64,000 bases of DNA from CALESS01 sp041741455 (GTDB lineage Bacteria > Chloroflexota > Anaerolineae > Anaerolineales > Anaerolineaceae): contig JBGSJZ010000087.1 in the NCBI GenBank assembly GCA_041741455.1, forward strand, positions 62,001 through 126,000, read 5' to 3'. Position 1 is the first letter of the stretch; the number at the start of each line of letters is the position of its first letter. The notes under the pieces are model-generated. The model made no database searches. It worked only from the letters and a program-made list of their open reading frames with translations, and had not been told where the DNA came from. Position numbers and translations under genes: made by a program. Positions 16,370-24,840 of this stretch are shown here, in pieces.

Positions 16370-17551
16370 CTAACTATATTTTAGCCCGTGGCCAGTGTTC
16401 AGCAGTAGAATCTTCTCATCTTGGTGAATTATGCCTTGTGCTAACAATTTCAGTAAGGCAGCATAAGTGGCTGCTCCTTCTGGAGCTGCGAATACGCCCT
16501 CGGTGGCAGCCAGGCTGGTTTGGGCAGAATGGATCTCCTCTTCGCTGACAGTGAGTGCCAGGCCATTGCTTTCCCGCAGGGTTCTCAGGATCAAGCGGTC
16601 GGCAAAGGGTTTGGGGACCCGCAATCCAGAGGCATAGGTGGCGGCATTATCAAACAGGCTGCAGGTTTCTGCGCCTTTTTCAAAGGCCTGAACAACCGGG
16701 GCGCAACCCTCCGCTTGCACGGCGATCATGCGCGGACGGCGATCCGTCTCCAGCCAACCCAACTTGGCAAGCTCATTTATGGCTTTCCAGATGCCCACTA
16801 AACCAGTTCCCCCGCCAGTGGGGTATAGGATAACGTCAGGTAAATTCCAGCCGAATTGTTGGGCGATTTCGAACCCCATCACCTTTTTCCCTTCCAGGCG
16901 GTATGGCTCTTTGAAGGTGGAAACATCAAACCAACCTTCCCGTCGGGCCAGCTCACCCGCCTGGCGACCTGCTTCGTTGATCAGCCCATTCACCAGGGTT
17001 AGTTGAGCTCCATACAATAAACATTCGCGTTGGAAGGGCAGGGGAGTATCGAATGGCATGAGCACATGGCTGGGCATCCCGGCACGCGCTGCATAGGCAG
17101 CCAGAGCGCCACCCGCATTGCCGGCCGTGGGAATGATCAATTTTTCAACGCCCAGTTCCCAGGCTTTGGAAACAGCAGCGGCCAGTCCACGGGCTTTAAA
17201 ACTTCCGGTTGGGTTAACACCTTCGTCCTTCAGATACAATTTGTGCAACCTGGAGGTACTCCCCAATCTTTCAAGATGTAATAATGGCGTGTCCCCTTCG
17301 CCAAGAGTCAGGATATATCCAGCATCCAGAACTGGGAGGAGCTCATGCCAACGCCACATGCCTTTATGCCGCTTGATGAGTTGGTCACGATCTACTTGTT
17401 GTTTGATCGCTGTGAAGTCGTAACAAGCAACCAGTGGTTGATTGCAGTCCAAGCAGGTTGTTTGTGTTTGATGAGGATCAAAATGGCGGTGGCAAAAATT
17501 GCATTCGAGATGGGAGAGAAAGGAAAAAGGTTGGGAAATAGTCGATGTCAT
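16370..17551 (-). CDS. thrC: Threonine synthase
   Basis: This 393-residue PLP enzyme of the fold type II threonine synthase family converts O-phosphohomoserine to threonine. The PLP lysine is K119 in NPTGSFKARG. The phosphate-binding Gly-rich loop is PTAGNAGGALAAYAARAG (about 140-157), and GGGTGLVG follows later. The N-terminus has a zinc-ribbon-like C17-x2-C20...C33-x2-C36, seen in many threonine synthases. GGAGA sits just before ATG 17551. It lies between the two multihaem genes with no obvious functional link. Related cysteate or diaminopropionate enzymes are less likely. Confidence 0.88.
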   Translation of the reverse strand: MTSTISQPFSFLSHLECNFCHRHFDPHQTQTTCLDCNQPLVACYDFTAIKQQVDRDQLIKRHKGMWRWHELLPVLDAGYILTLGEGDTPLLHLERLGSTSRLHKLYLKDEGVNPTGSFKARGLAAAVSKAWELGVEKLIIPTAGNAGGALAAYAARAGMPSHVLMPFDTPLPFQRECLLYGAQLTLVNGLINEAGRQAGELARREGWFDVSTFKEPYRLEGKKVMGFEIAQQFGWNLPDVILYPTGGGTGLVGIWKAINELAKLGWLETDRRPRMIAVQAEGCAPVVQAFEKGAETCSLFDNAATYASGLRVPKPFADRLILRTLRESNGLALTVSEEEIHSAQTSLAATEGVFAAPEGAATYAALLKLLAQGIIHQDEKILLLNTGHGLKYS

Positions 17552-17597
17552 AGGTCTCCATCATGAAACACGAAGATAGTTCGATTATACCGCGCAG

Positions 17598-17625
17598 AAA
17601 AATCCCCTCCTGCAATAGGAAGGGA
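17598..17625 (-). terminator. Terminator of the second multihaem gene
   Basis: TCCCCTCCT (17603-17611) pairs with AGGAAGGGA (17617-17625) with one mismatch over a five-base loop. On the minus strand five T follow. It lies 25 bases beyond the stop at 17650. Confidence 0.7.
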
Positions 17626-17649
17626 TAAGTAGGATTGATAGAGGGGGGA

Positions 17650-19524
17650 TTAATCTTCTGGCTTGCTCCCATCCGCATGGCAATTCATACATTTACCAAG
17701 AACATCCATGTTTTCGTGCTTATCCACAATTTTATTCTGGCTGTGACAGGTGAAGCAAGTCCAGGCAGGTGGGCCGCTGGGATGGCAGGTGGCACACACG
17801 CCATTGGCGCCTTTATGGTTGATGGGGAAGGTATGGCTGAAATTGGCTGGCAGCCAACCACTGGTGGAATGGCAGGTTGAACATTGACCATCAAAGTGAT
17901 TGGCAGGTCGCTGGTTGACATGGCAGGATAGACAATCTGTGGCACCTACCGCCTGGTGATTGAATGTAGCATTTGCCCAGGCAGTGGGGGTGTGGCAAAG
18001 CGAGCACTGGCCGGAGAAATGATTAGCCGGACGCACATTGGCATGACAGGATTGGCAGTCCGTGGCACCAGCAGCTTGGTGGTTGAAGACAGCATTCGCC
18101 CAGGCAGTGGGGGTGTGGCAAGCGGAACACTGGCCGGTAGAGTGATTGGCTGGTCGCACGTTGGCGTGACAGGATTGGCAATCCGTGGCACCGGCAGCTT
18201 GGTGGTTGAAGACAGCATTCGCCCAGGCAGTAGGGGTGTGACAAGCAGAACACTGGCCGGTAGAGTGATTGGCTGGTCGCACGTTAGCGTGACAGGATTG
18301 GCAATCGGTAGCACCGGCAGCCTGGTGGTTGAACACTACGTTTACCCAGGCAGTCGGAGTGTGGCAGGCGGAACATTGACCCGGGAAATGGTTAACAGGG
18401 CGTAAGTTTTCATGACACGTCTGGCAATCGGTGGCATTGGCTGCCAGGTGGTTGAACACTATGTTAACCCAGGCGGTAGGGGTATGGCAGGCAGAGCATT
18501 GACCCGGAAAATGGTTGACTGGCCGCAGGTCTTCGTGGCAGGATTGACAGTCGACAGCCGCCGTTGCTTGATGGTCGAAAATTGCATTCGCCCAGAAAGT
18601 GGGCGAATGGCAAGTTGAACAATGACCTTCAAAATGATCAACTGGTCGTACTGAAGCGTGACACGAGGCACAGTCGCTGGCATCCTGAGTTTTGTGGTTG
18701 AAGGCTACGTCTAAAAATCCTTTGGGTGTGTGGCAGGATATGCAATCCCCCTGGAAATGATCAGAGGGCCGATTTTTCTCATGGCAGGATGCGCATTCCG
18801 AAATTAAAGCCGGTGGATGTAAGAAAAAGCCGATTGTCCAGCGGGAAGCTGAATGGCATTGACTGCATTCTATGGAGAAATGATTGGAAGGCGCATTGTT
18901 GACATGGCATGAGCGACAACTAGTTTGGTCTGAAGTGTGGACATAACCGCTTTGACCAGCTGGTGGCAGCGGAATTTTTGAGAAGGACGCAAGATCGCCA
19001 AAGGGGATATTGGCAATCGCCAGGATTTGATCGGAGGTGGAGATGCCGCTAAAGACGATATCTCGCATCAGGCGAAGCTTGTCAGTGAAGTAGTGAGAAA
19101 GTACCGAATCTGCGGGGATGGATTGAAGAGTTGAAAATGTGTTGGCTGTGCGGTTGACTAATGCCAGGATGGATACGCTCATTTCCTGGCGTTCTTCCGG
19201 CTCCAGGTTTGCCAGGACCTTCAGAAGTTGATTGAGTTGGTCATCCAGGGATTGCAAACTGCTCATTTCATCCGGAGTTCCAGCCAGCAGGATTACCTGG
19301 CCAGCTCTACGGTCCACCAGGCTGATCTGAAAGGTCAGTCGATCTTGAGGTGTTCTGAATTGTTCCGCAAAATTCTCAGAAAATTTCTGAAATCCAAACA
19401 GTGGCTGCCCCGGGGAGGCAATTGAATAAGCCGCAACTGAAAGGACCAAACCAGCGAAAAGCAAGCTGAGCGCAAGAAAACTTCCAATGACGATCCAATG
19501 TAAGCGTTTCAAAACAGGTTGCAT
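17650..19524 (-). CDS. Membrane-anchored multihaem c-type cytochrome, 21 CxxCH
   Basis: This 624-residue paralogue of 14343-16142 has an N-terminal helix (about 10-33), the ASPGQPLFGFQKF segment, a helical domain to about 190 and 21 CxxCH motifs. The central part is built of 41-residue, two-haem units of the form CQSCHANVRPANH...GQCSACHTPTAW...FNHQAAGATD. Two successive units are nearly identical at DNA level (123-bp period), which points to recent internal amplification. The final Cys pair lies in CMNCHADG near the C-terminus. It should be an exported haem-rich protein tethered to the membrane. Its promoter has perfect spacing (19602-19630). Redox partners and potential are unknown. Confidence 0.88.
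   Translation of the reverse strand: MQPVLKRLHWIVIGSFLALSLLFAGLVLSVAAYSIASPGQPLFGFQKFSENFAEQFRTPQDRLTFQISLVDRRAGQVILLAGTPDEMSSLQSLDDQLNQLLKVLANLEPEERQEMSVSILALVNRTANTFSTLQSIPADSVLSHYFTDKLRLMRDIVFSGISTSDQILAIANIPFGDLASFSKIPLPPAGQSGYVHTSDQTSCRSCHVNNAPSNHFSIECSQCHSASRWTIGFFLHPPALISECASCHEKNRPSDHFQGDCISCHTPKGFLDVAFNHKTQDASDCASCHASVRPVDHFEGHCSTCHSPTFWANAIFDHQATAAVDCQSCHEDLRPVNHFPGQCSACHTPTAWVNIVFNHLAANATDCQTCHENLRPVNHFPGQCSACHTPTAWVNVVFNHQAAGATDCQSCHANVRPANHSTGQCSACHTPTAWANAVFNHQAAGATDCQSCHANVRPANHSTGQCSACHTPTAWANAVFNHQAAGATDCQSCHANVRPANHFSGQCSLCHTPTAWANATFNHQAVGATDCLSCHVNQRPANHFDGQCSTCHSTSGWLPANFSHTFPINHKGANGVCATCHPSGPPAWTCFTCHSQNKIVDKHENMDVLGKCMNCHADGSKPED
17929..18666 (-). repeat. 123-bp tandem repeat array inside the multihaem gene
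   Basis: Six units start at about 17929, 18052, 18175, 18298, 18421 and 18544, exactly 123 bases apart. Each encodes 41 residues with two CxxCH motifs. The units at 18052 and 18175 differ by only a few bases; outer units are more diverged. The pattern suggests unequal crossing-over or slippage that changes haem number, and assemblies may collapse or expand it. Confidence 0.85.
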
Positions 19525-19596
19525 CCTTTTCTGGCAGGTTAAGTGTCAATTAAGAGATGATTATAATTAGATTATTACTATCGCAATAGTCTATTA

Positions 19597-19630
19597 TTAC
19601 CAGTATATTGGTAATTTTTCCCTTTGTCAA
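19597..19630 (-). promoter_or_regulatory. Promoter and overlapping palindrome of the second multihaem gene
   Basis: On the minus strand TTGACA (19630-19625) and TATACT (19607-19602) are 17 bases apart. A palindrome TTACCA-N6-TGGTAA (19597-19614) is centred on the -10 box, a position suited to repression. It is a different palindrome from the one in the paralogue's promoter. Confidence 0.65.
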
Positions 19631-19719
19631 GCAAATCAAGGGCGGGCTATTCATTCTGTTTTTAAGTTAAGCCGATAAGATTGTCATGTACGAATGATAG
19701 AAAGGTTTAGGAGGTACTA

Positions 19720-20970
19720 ATGTTAAGAGTTTCAAAAACTATGAAAATTCTATCGGTTATTTTGGTGCTGGTGCTGGCCGGATGTTCAGTGCCTGCCATC
19801 AGTATTCAGTTGAACCCATCTGATTCCACAATAACGACCAGCAGCGATTCGCAGCCTCAGCCTGTGACGGTACTAGAAAAACCGGTGGCAATTACCCAGG
19901 CCAGCGGTCAATCACTCACTACTGCAGAGGAACAACTGGTCGCCTTGTATGAACAGGTGAATCCATCTGTGGTGAACATTCGAGTAATTGTCCCTGGAGA
20001 AAGTATCACCCAGTTCATCCCCGAGGATCATCCAGAAATGCCCTCTGACCCGGAAGAAATCATACCCAGCCAGGCAGAAGGTGCGGGGTTTATCTTGAGC
20101 ACCGATGGCTACATCGTCACCAACAACCATGTGGTTGAGGGTGCCAGCCGGGTGATCGTCACATTCTGGGATAGCACGGAAGCTGAAGCTGAAATCATTG
20201 GCGCTGATCCGAATTCCGACCTGGCCGTGATCAAAGTCGATGTGGAGGCTGATCTGTTGACCCCCGTTGTGTTGGGCGATTCCGAATCATTGAAGGTCGG
20301 CCAGACTGTGATCGCGATTGGTAATCCATACAATCTGAACAACTCGATGACTACCGGTATTATCTCCGGTCTGGGGCGGATGTTGGGAGTGGATAGTGAA
20401 ACCATTGGTGGTTCAGGGTACTCCATTCCGAATGTCATCCAGACAGATGCTGCCATAAACCCTGGCAATAGTGGTGGACCATTGTTTAACTTGCAGGGTG
20501 AGGTGATCGGTGTCAACACGGCCATCGAATCCCCGGTGCGCGCAAGTTCTGGAGTGGGATATGCAGTTCCATCGGCACTTGTCAACCGGGTTGCCCGTCA
20601 GATCATTGAAAATGGAAAAGTTGTTCATGCCTGGTTGGGGATTCGTGGTGGCAGCCTGAATGGTGACTTGGCAACCGCCATGGGATTAAGTATTAACCAA
20701 CGCGGGATTTTGGTGAGTGAAGTCGTGGAAGACAGCCCGGCAGCCAAAGCCGGTTTGAAGGGTAGTGTTGAAATGGTTACCATCGATGGATACGACTACG
20801 ATATTGGTGGAGATATCATTACAGCCATCAATGGAAACTCTGTCCGGATATTTGATGATTTACTGGGGTACATTCTGACATACACCAGTGTTGGAGATAC
20901 CGTAACCCTGGACATCATCCGGGATGGCGAAAGCTTGCAAGTCGAGGTTTTGTTGGAAGCCAGACCGTAA
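19720..20970 (+). CDS. HtrA/DegP-like lipoprotein serine protease
   Basis: This 416-residue protein starts with a lipoprotein signal (LAGC, lipid Cys C22) and a Ser/Thr-rich linker. A trypsin-like protease domain follows, with the triad H137 (TNNHVVEGA), D167 (PNSDLAVIK) and S251 (NPGNSGGP). One PDZ domain follows from about residue 305. It would degrade or refold damaged proteins on the outer face of the membrane. AGGAGGT precedes the ATG. A second in-frame ATG eight codons in would still leave the signal intact. It is a single gene ending at a hairpin. Confidence 0.93.
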   Translation: MLRVSKTMKILSVILVLVLAGCSVPAISIQLNPSDSTITTSSDSQPQPVTVLEKPVAITQASGQSLTTAEEQLVALYEQVNPSVVNIRVIVPGESITQFIPEDHPEMPSDPEEIIPSQAEGAGFILSTDGYIVTNNHVVEGASRVIVTFWDSTEAEAEIIGADPNSDLAVIKVDVEADLLTPVVLGDSESLKVGQTVIAIGNPYNLNNSMTTGIISGLGRMLGVDSETIGGSGYSIPNVIQTDAAINPGNSGGPLFNLQGEVIGVNTAIESPVRASSGVGYAVPSALVNRVARQIIENGKVVHAWLGIRGGSLNGDLATAMGLSINQRGILVSEVVEDSPAAKAGLKGSVEMVTIDGYDYDIGGDIITAINGNSVRIFDDLLGYILTYTSVGDTVTLDIIRDGESLQVEVLLEARP

Positions 20971-21001
20971 AGAATATAAATTTCTCCCTCCTTTGGATTG
21001 A

Positions 21002-21029
21002 GGCGGGTTGCCTGCCCGGGCAACCCGCC
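21002..21029 (+). terminator. Hairpin terminator after the HtrA-like gene
   Basis: An 11-bp GC-rich stem (GGCGGGTTGCC with GGCAACCCGCC) has a 6-base loop. The downstream T-run is weak (AAATGTTTTAA). Confidence 0.65.
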
Positions 21030-21130
21030 AAATGTTTTAATCCGATGAACTACCCGTCTCTTTTCACAATCTGCTACCATCAACCGCTGGATTTTGGTAT
21101 GATGGAGGGGATCTTGAGGAATGAGGTGCA

Positions 21131-22285
21131 ATGGACGAATTAAGCAGGGAAGAAATCTTGCGCTATTCCCGCCACCTGATGATCCCAGAAGTGGGGTTGG
21201 AAGGTCAACGCAAGCTGCATGCAGCCTCAGTGCTGGTAGTTGGTACAGGCGGTTTAGGCTCACCGGTTTCGCTTTACCTGGCAGCAGCTGGCGTGGGCCG
21301 GATTGGACTGGTAGATTTTGATGAGGTAGAAGCCTCCAACCTTCAGCGGCAGATCATCCATGGCTCCAACCGGTTGGGGGATTTAAAGGTTGAATCTGCT
21401 CGCGACCGGCTGTTGGATCTGAATCCATTTCTGCAAGTGGATGCCATAGCAGATGCCCTGACCTCGGAAAATGCGTTCGCAATATCCGAGCCGTACGATT
21501 TGATTGTGGATTGTACGGATAACTTCCCCACCCGCTACCTGACGAATGATCTGTGTGTCCTGACCAAAAAAGCCTTGGTGTATGGTTCGATCTTTCGCTT
21601 TGAAGGCCAGGTCAGTGTCTTTGACGCCAGACACGGGCCGTGTTATCGTTGCCTGTTCCCGGCGCCGCCCCCGCCTGGGTTGGTTCAATCCTGCGCGGAT
21701 GGCGGTGTGTTCGGCGTTCTGCCGGGGGTGGTCGGTGCCTTGCAAGCCGCAGAAGCCATCAAGCTGTTGCTGGGCATTGGTGAACCGTTGATTGGTACAC
21801 TGATGTTATACGATGCCCTGGACGCCTCTTTCCAAAAAATCCATCTGAAAAAGAATCCAAAATGCCGGGTTTGCAGCCAGCAAGCTGATGTACATGAATT
21901 GATTGATTACGAAGGTTTTTGTGGGATTCACCCGGAAGATCCAACAGCTCTTGGTTCAGCCGGTGAATGTTGGGATATTTCCCCGAGTGACCTGGAAAGC
22001 AAGATCCTGTGGGGAGAACCAGTGCTTCTGTTGGATGTGCGCGAACCGGTAGAGCAACAGGTCTCGCAACTTCCTGGGGCTGTAAATATACCATTCGGTC
22101 AATTAGCCAGCCGGATGGATGAGTTGAACCGGAATGATGAGATCGTTTTGTTTTGCCGGACAGGTGTGCGCTCAGCCCGGGCATTAGCGATCCTGGCTGC
22201 GGCTGGTTACACGCGTGTTAAAAATCTGTGTGGCGGAATTAATGGCTGGGCCCGAGATGTAGATCCAACCATGTTGCAGTATTAA
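21131..22285 (+). CDS. moeB: MoeB/ThiF-type adenylyltransferase fused to rhodanese
   Basis: This 384-residue protein is an E1-like enzyme that adenylates the C-terminal Gly-Gly of MoaD- or ThiS-like carriers. The ATP loop GTGGLGSP is at 38-45 and the QRQIIHG motif near 72-78. Zinc Cys pairs are CYRC near 178 and CRVC near 245. A C-terminal rhodanese domain (about 285-384) has its active Cys at C342 (CRTGVRS). The fusion resembles MOCS3 and actinobacterial MoeZ, which also pass sulfur. It may serve molybdopterin synthesis needed by the hydroxylase at 1330-5110. It is followed 12 nt later by an RsiV-like lipoprotein. Confidence 0.88.
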   Translation: MDELSREEILRYSRHLMIPEVGLEGQRKLHAASVLVVGTGGLGSPVSLYLAAAGVGRIGLVDFDEVEASNLQRQIIHGSNRLGDLKVESARDRLLDLNPFLQVDAIADALTSENAFAISEPYDLIVDCTDNFPTRYLTNDLCVLTKKALVYGSIFRFEGQVSVFDARHGPCYRCLFPAPPPPGLVQSCADGGVFGVLPGVVGALQAAEAIKLLLGIGEPLIGTLMLYDALDASFQKIHLKKNPKCRVCSQQADVHELIDYEGFCGIHPEDPTALGSAGECWDISPSDLESKILWGEPVLLLDVREPVEQQVSQLPGAVNIPFGQLASRMDELNRNDEIVLFCRTGVRSARALAILAAAGYTRVKNLCGGINGWARDVDPTMLQY

Positions 22286-22296
22286 AGGATGAAACG

Positions 22297-23187
22297 ATGA
22301 AACAAGCATTGAAATCCCTCTTCATGGTTGGTTTATTGTTGGGGGTGATGGCCTGCCAGATCAATTTCCCTGCCCCGGATGACGATCCTCTGCCAACCAT
22401 ACCGCTGGAAACCATGGCTTCCACTGAACCGGCTACGGTTACCTTACCTCCAACAGAGTTTCCGACAGTAGCGCCAACCATCACTGCGACCAATTTTCCC
22501 CCTACACTAACCATTGATCCAGTTCTAGATGCCTCACAGTTAATGCTGGAATCTCGGACACACACGGAAGAAAATTCCACCCTTCCCGGTTATCGGCTAA
22601 GTTCCACATACCCGGTGTTCACAGCTCCTATTGATGAGCGGTTGACCAACTTCAATCTAGAAGTTGAGGAAATCATTGTCAATATGGAGGCTAGTTTTCG
22701 GACGGATGCAAATGCCATTCCCAATGACCCTAATTTTGGGCCAAACCAATCCATCCTGGATATCCAATACCAGGTGATGTATTTTGAGCGGGGTGTGATC
22801 AGCATTTATTTTAACATTAGCCTGTACATGAGTGGGGCAGCCCATCCAAATGGCTTCAGTGTGGTGTTGAATTATGATCTTGTGGAAGGCGCCCGCATCA
22901 ACATGGTTGATCTATTCCTGTCAGGATCTAATTATTTGACAGCGCTTTCGGATTATTGCACAACGAATTTGGCCAGCCAAGGACGCTTGGAATTCCCGGC
23001 AGGCGCCTTACCGGACGAAGTGAATTACAAAAGTTGGAATATCACCCCAACTGGTCTGAGGATCACTTTTGACCCATATCAGGTGGGACCTTATGCCATG
23101 GGATTTCAAGTGGTGGATGTCCCCTATGCAGACTTAAGTAGCATCCTCAGGCTGGATGGCGCTTTAGGACGAGTGATGGCCCCGTAA
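22297..23187 (+). CDS. RsiV-like (DUF3298) lipoprotein
   Basis: This 296-residue protein has a lipoprotein signal ending MACQ (C20) and a Pro/Thr-rich linker (about 25-70). A C-terminal domain resembles DUF3298/RsiV, with YQVMYFERGVISIYF, GAAHPNGFS and LVEGARINMVDLF. In Bacillus the RsiV domain binds lysozyme as part of an anti-sigma factor. Here no cytoplasmic anti-sigma part or sigma gene is present, so only an extracellular binding role can be suggested. It probably shares a transcript with moeB. Confidence 0.75.
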   Translation: MKQALKSLFMVGLLLGVMACQINFPAPDDDPLPTIPLETMASTEPATVTLPPTEFPTVAPTITATNFPPTLTIDPVLDASQLMLESRTHTEENSTLPGYRLSSTYPVFTAPIDERLTNFNLEVEEIIVNMEASFRTDANAIPNDPNFGPNQSILDIQYQVMYFERGVISIYFNISLYMSGAAHPNGFSVVLNYDLVEGARINMVDLFLSGSNYLTALSDYCTTNLASQGRLEFPAGALPDEVNYKSWNITPTGLRITFDPYQVGPYAMGFQVVDVPYADLSSILRLDGALGRVMAP

Positions 23188-23214
23188 ATTTTCTTTACAG
23201 GTTCTGGAGGAACG

Positions 23215-24084
23215 ATGATGAAGAACAAGAGATTGATGGCAGTCTTGGCCCACCCGGATGATGAAACCTTTGGGATGGGCGGTACCTTAGCTTTGTATGC
23301 CAAACAAAATGTGGACACCTACCTGTTGTGCGCCACGCGCGGCGAGGTTGGTGAGATGAATGAAAAATACATGCAAGGCTTCAATACCCCGGCAGAACGA
23401 CGCGAGTCGGAATTGCGCTGTGCAGCCGGGACACTTGGAATCAAGGGAGTGTACTTCATGGGTTACCGTGATTCTGGTATGCCCGGTACACCGGAGAACC
23501 AGCATCCACAGGCATTGATCAATGCTCCACTGGAAACAGTGGCGGCAGTGATTGCCCACCACATTCGAGCGCAAAAGCCGCAGGTGGTTGTAACTTTTGA
23601 CCCAATTGGTGGCTATCGTCACCCAGATCACATCCACATTCACCAGGCAACGGTGCGAGCTTATGAGTTGGCTAGCGACCCGAAATTCAACGATCCTGAA
23701 GGCTTACCACCGTACCAGCCACAAAAGTTGTATTTCCAGGTCATCCCACGCGGTTTCATCCGGGCGGGCGTATTTGCGATGCGCCTGTTTGGCAGGGATC
23801 CGCGCAAGTTCGGCCAAAATGGCGATATCGACCTGGTTTCAATTGCTGAGGTCAGTTTCCCGGTTCATGCAGTTGTCAATTTCTCGAGCGTCGCGAAAAT
23901 CCGGGATGAAGCCTCCCGCTGTCATGCCAGCCAGGGTGGGGCAGATCAATCACGTGGAATTCAGTCTGTGTTACGCAAACTGATTGCTTCTAATTCAGAA
24001 CAATACATGCAAGCCTATCCTCCGATAACCGGCCGAATAAAACGAATGAAAGATTTATTCACCGGTGTGAAGTTGGAGGACTGA
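23215..24084 (+). CDS. PIG-L/LmbE-family deacetylase
   Basis: This 289-residue zinc-dependent N-deacetylase has the metal motif AHPDDE at 12-17 and HPDH near 142. The family includes MshB and Mca of mycothiol metabolism and sugar N-deacetylases. The ERRESELRCAAGTLGI helix (about 61-76) is typical of the LmbE/Mca branch. The substrate is not predictable. It starts 27 nt after the RsiV-like gene and precedes lipB by 6 nt, so these probably form an operon. Confidence 0.88.
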   Translation: MMKNKRLMAVLAHPDDETFGMGGTLALYAKQNVDTYLLCATRGEVGEMNEKYMQGFNTPAERRESELRCAAGTLGIKGVYFMGYRDSGMPGTPENQHPQALINAPLETVAAVIAHHIRAQKPQVVVTFDPIGGYRHPDHIHIHQATVRAYELASDPKFNDPEGLPPYQPQKLYFQVIPRGFIRAGVFAMRLFGRDPRKFGQNGDIDLVSIAEVSFPVHAVVNFSSVAKIRDEASRCHASQGGADQSRGIQSVLRKLIASNSEQYMQAYPPITGRIKRMKDLFTGVKLED

Positions 24085-24090
24085 ACTTCT

Positions 24091-24834
24091 GTGGAGCAGG
24101 GAAAGCAGGTTTGCCAGGTGCACTGGTTGGGATTGGTGGATTATGATTTCGCCTGGCAGATGCAGGCGCGCATGGCCGAAGAAATCGCATCTGGGCGGAG
24201 ACCACCGACATTATTATTGTTGGAACACTCGCCAGTCATCACCATCGGCCGGCGCGGTGGCCGCGCCCATATCTTGTGGAGTGCAGATGAGCTAGTCCAG
24301 CAGGGAGTAGCTGTGCGGGAGGTTGACCGGGGCGGGGATGTGACTTACCATGGTCCTGGGCAGTTGGTGGGGTATCCATTGTTACCGCTGGCGAAACCGG
24401 GCTGGGCAGGAGAACGCCTGCCGCAGGCGGATTTCACTGGTTACTTGAGAAAACTGGAAAGGGCAATTATCCACCTGCTGGCACGGCTGGGGATCGTGGC
24501 CGGGCAACGGGAAGGTTTGACAGGCGTCTGGGTACCGGCTGATATTTGGGCAAACTGTATCCGCTGCGACCCTAAATTGAAACCTGCACCAGCCAAAATC
24601 GCCTCAATTGGGGTCAAGATAGATGGGAAGGGAATTTCTCGGCATGGTTTTGCTGTAAATATCCATCCGCAGATGGAATACTGGGAATCGATCATTCCCT
24701 GCGGGCTGGAAGGGGTGCAAATGGCCCGAGTTACGGATTTCGTTAATCCGCCGGATATGGCGGAAGTTGCCAGGCTAGCCGCAGAAGAATTGGGGGATGT
24801 CCTTGGCTATTCGCTGGAGTGGATGGAGAGCTAA
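24091..24834 (+). CDS. lipB: Octanoyltransferase LipB
   Basis: This 247-residue enzyme transfers octanoate from acyl carrier protein to lipoyl domains. Motifs are RGGDVTYHGPGQLVGYP (80-96), the catalytic Lys K169 in KIASIGVKI and the catalytic Cys C204 in IIPCGL. An insert of about 15 residues just before the Lys carries two Cys (NCIRCD). That insert is unusual, and its role is unknown. The start is GTG 24091, with GGAGGA 10 nt upstream overlapping the end of the deacetylase gene. No lipA is adjacent. Confidence 0.93.
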   Translation: MEQGKQVCQVHWLGLVDYDFAWQMQARMAEEIASGRRPPTLLLLEHSPVITIGRRGGRAHILWSADELVQQGVAVREVDRGGDVTYHGPGQLVGYPLLPLAKPGWAGERLPQADFTGYLRKLERAIIHLLARLGIVAGQREGLTGVWVPADIWANCIRCDPKLKPAPAKIASIGVKIDGKGISRHGFAVNIHPQMEYWESIIPCGLEGVQMARVTDFVNPPDMAEVARLAAEELGDVLGYSLEWMES

Positions 24835-24840
24835 AAAACA

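Noticed and set aside
17929..18666. CRISPR array, because of regular repeats.
   Set aside because: The repeats are 123 bp without unique spacers, lie in frame inside a gene, and encode CxxCH units.
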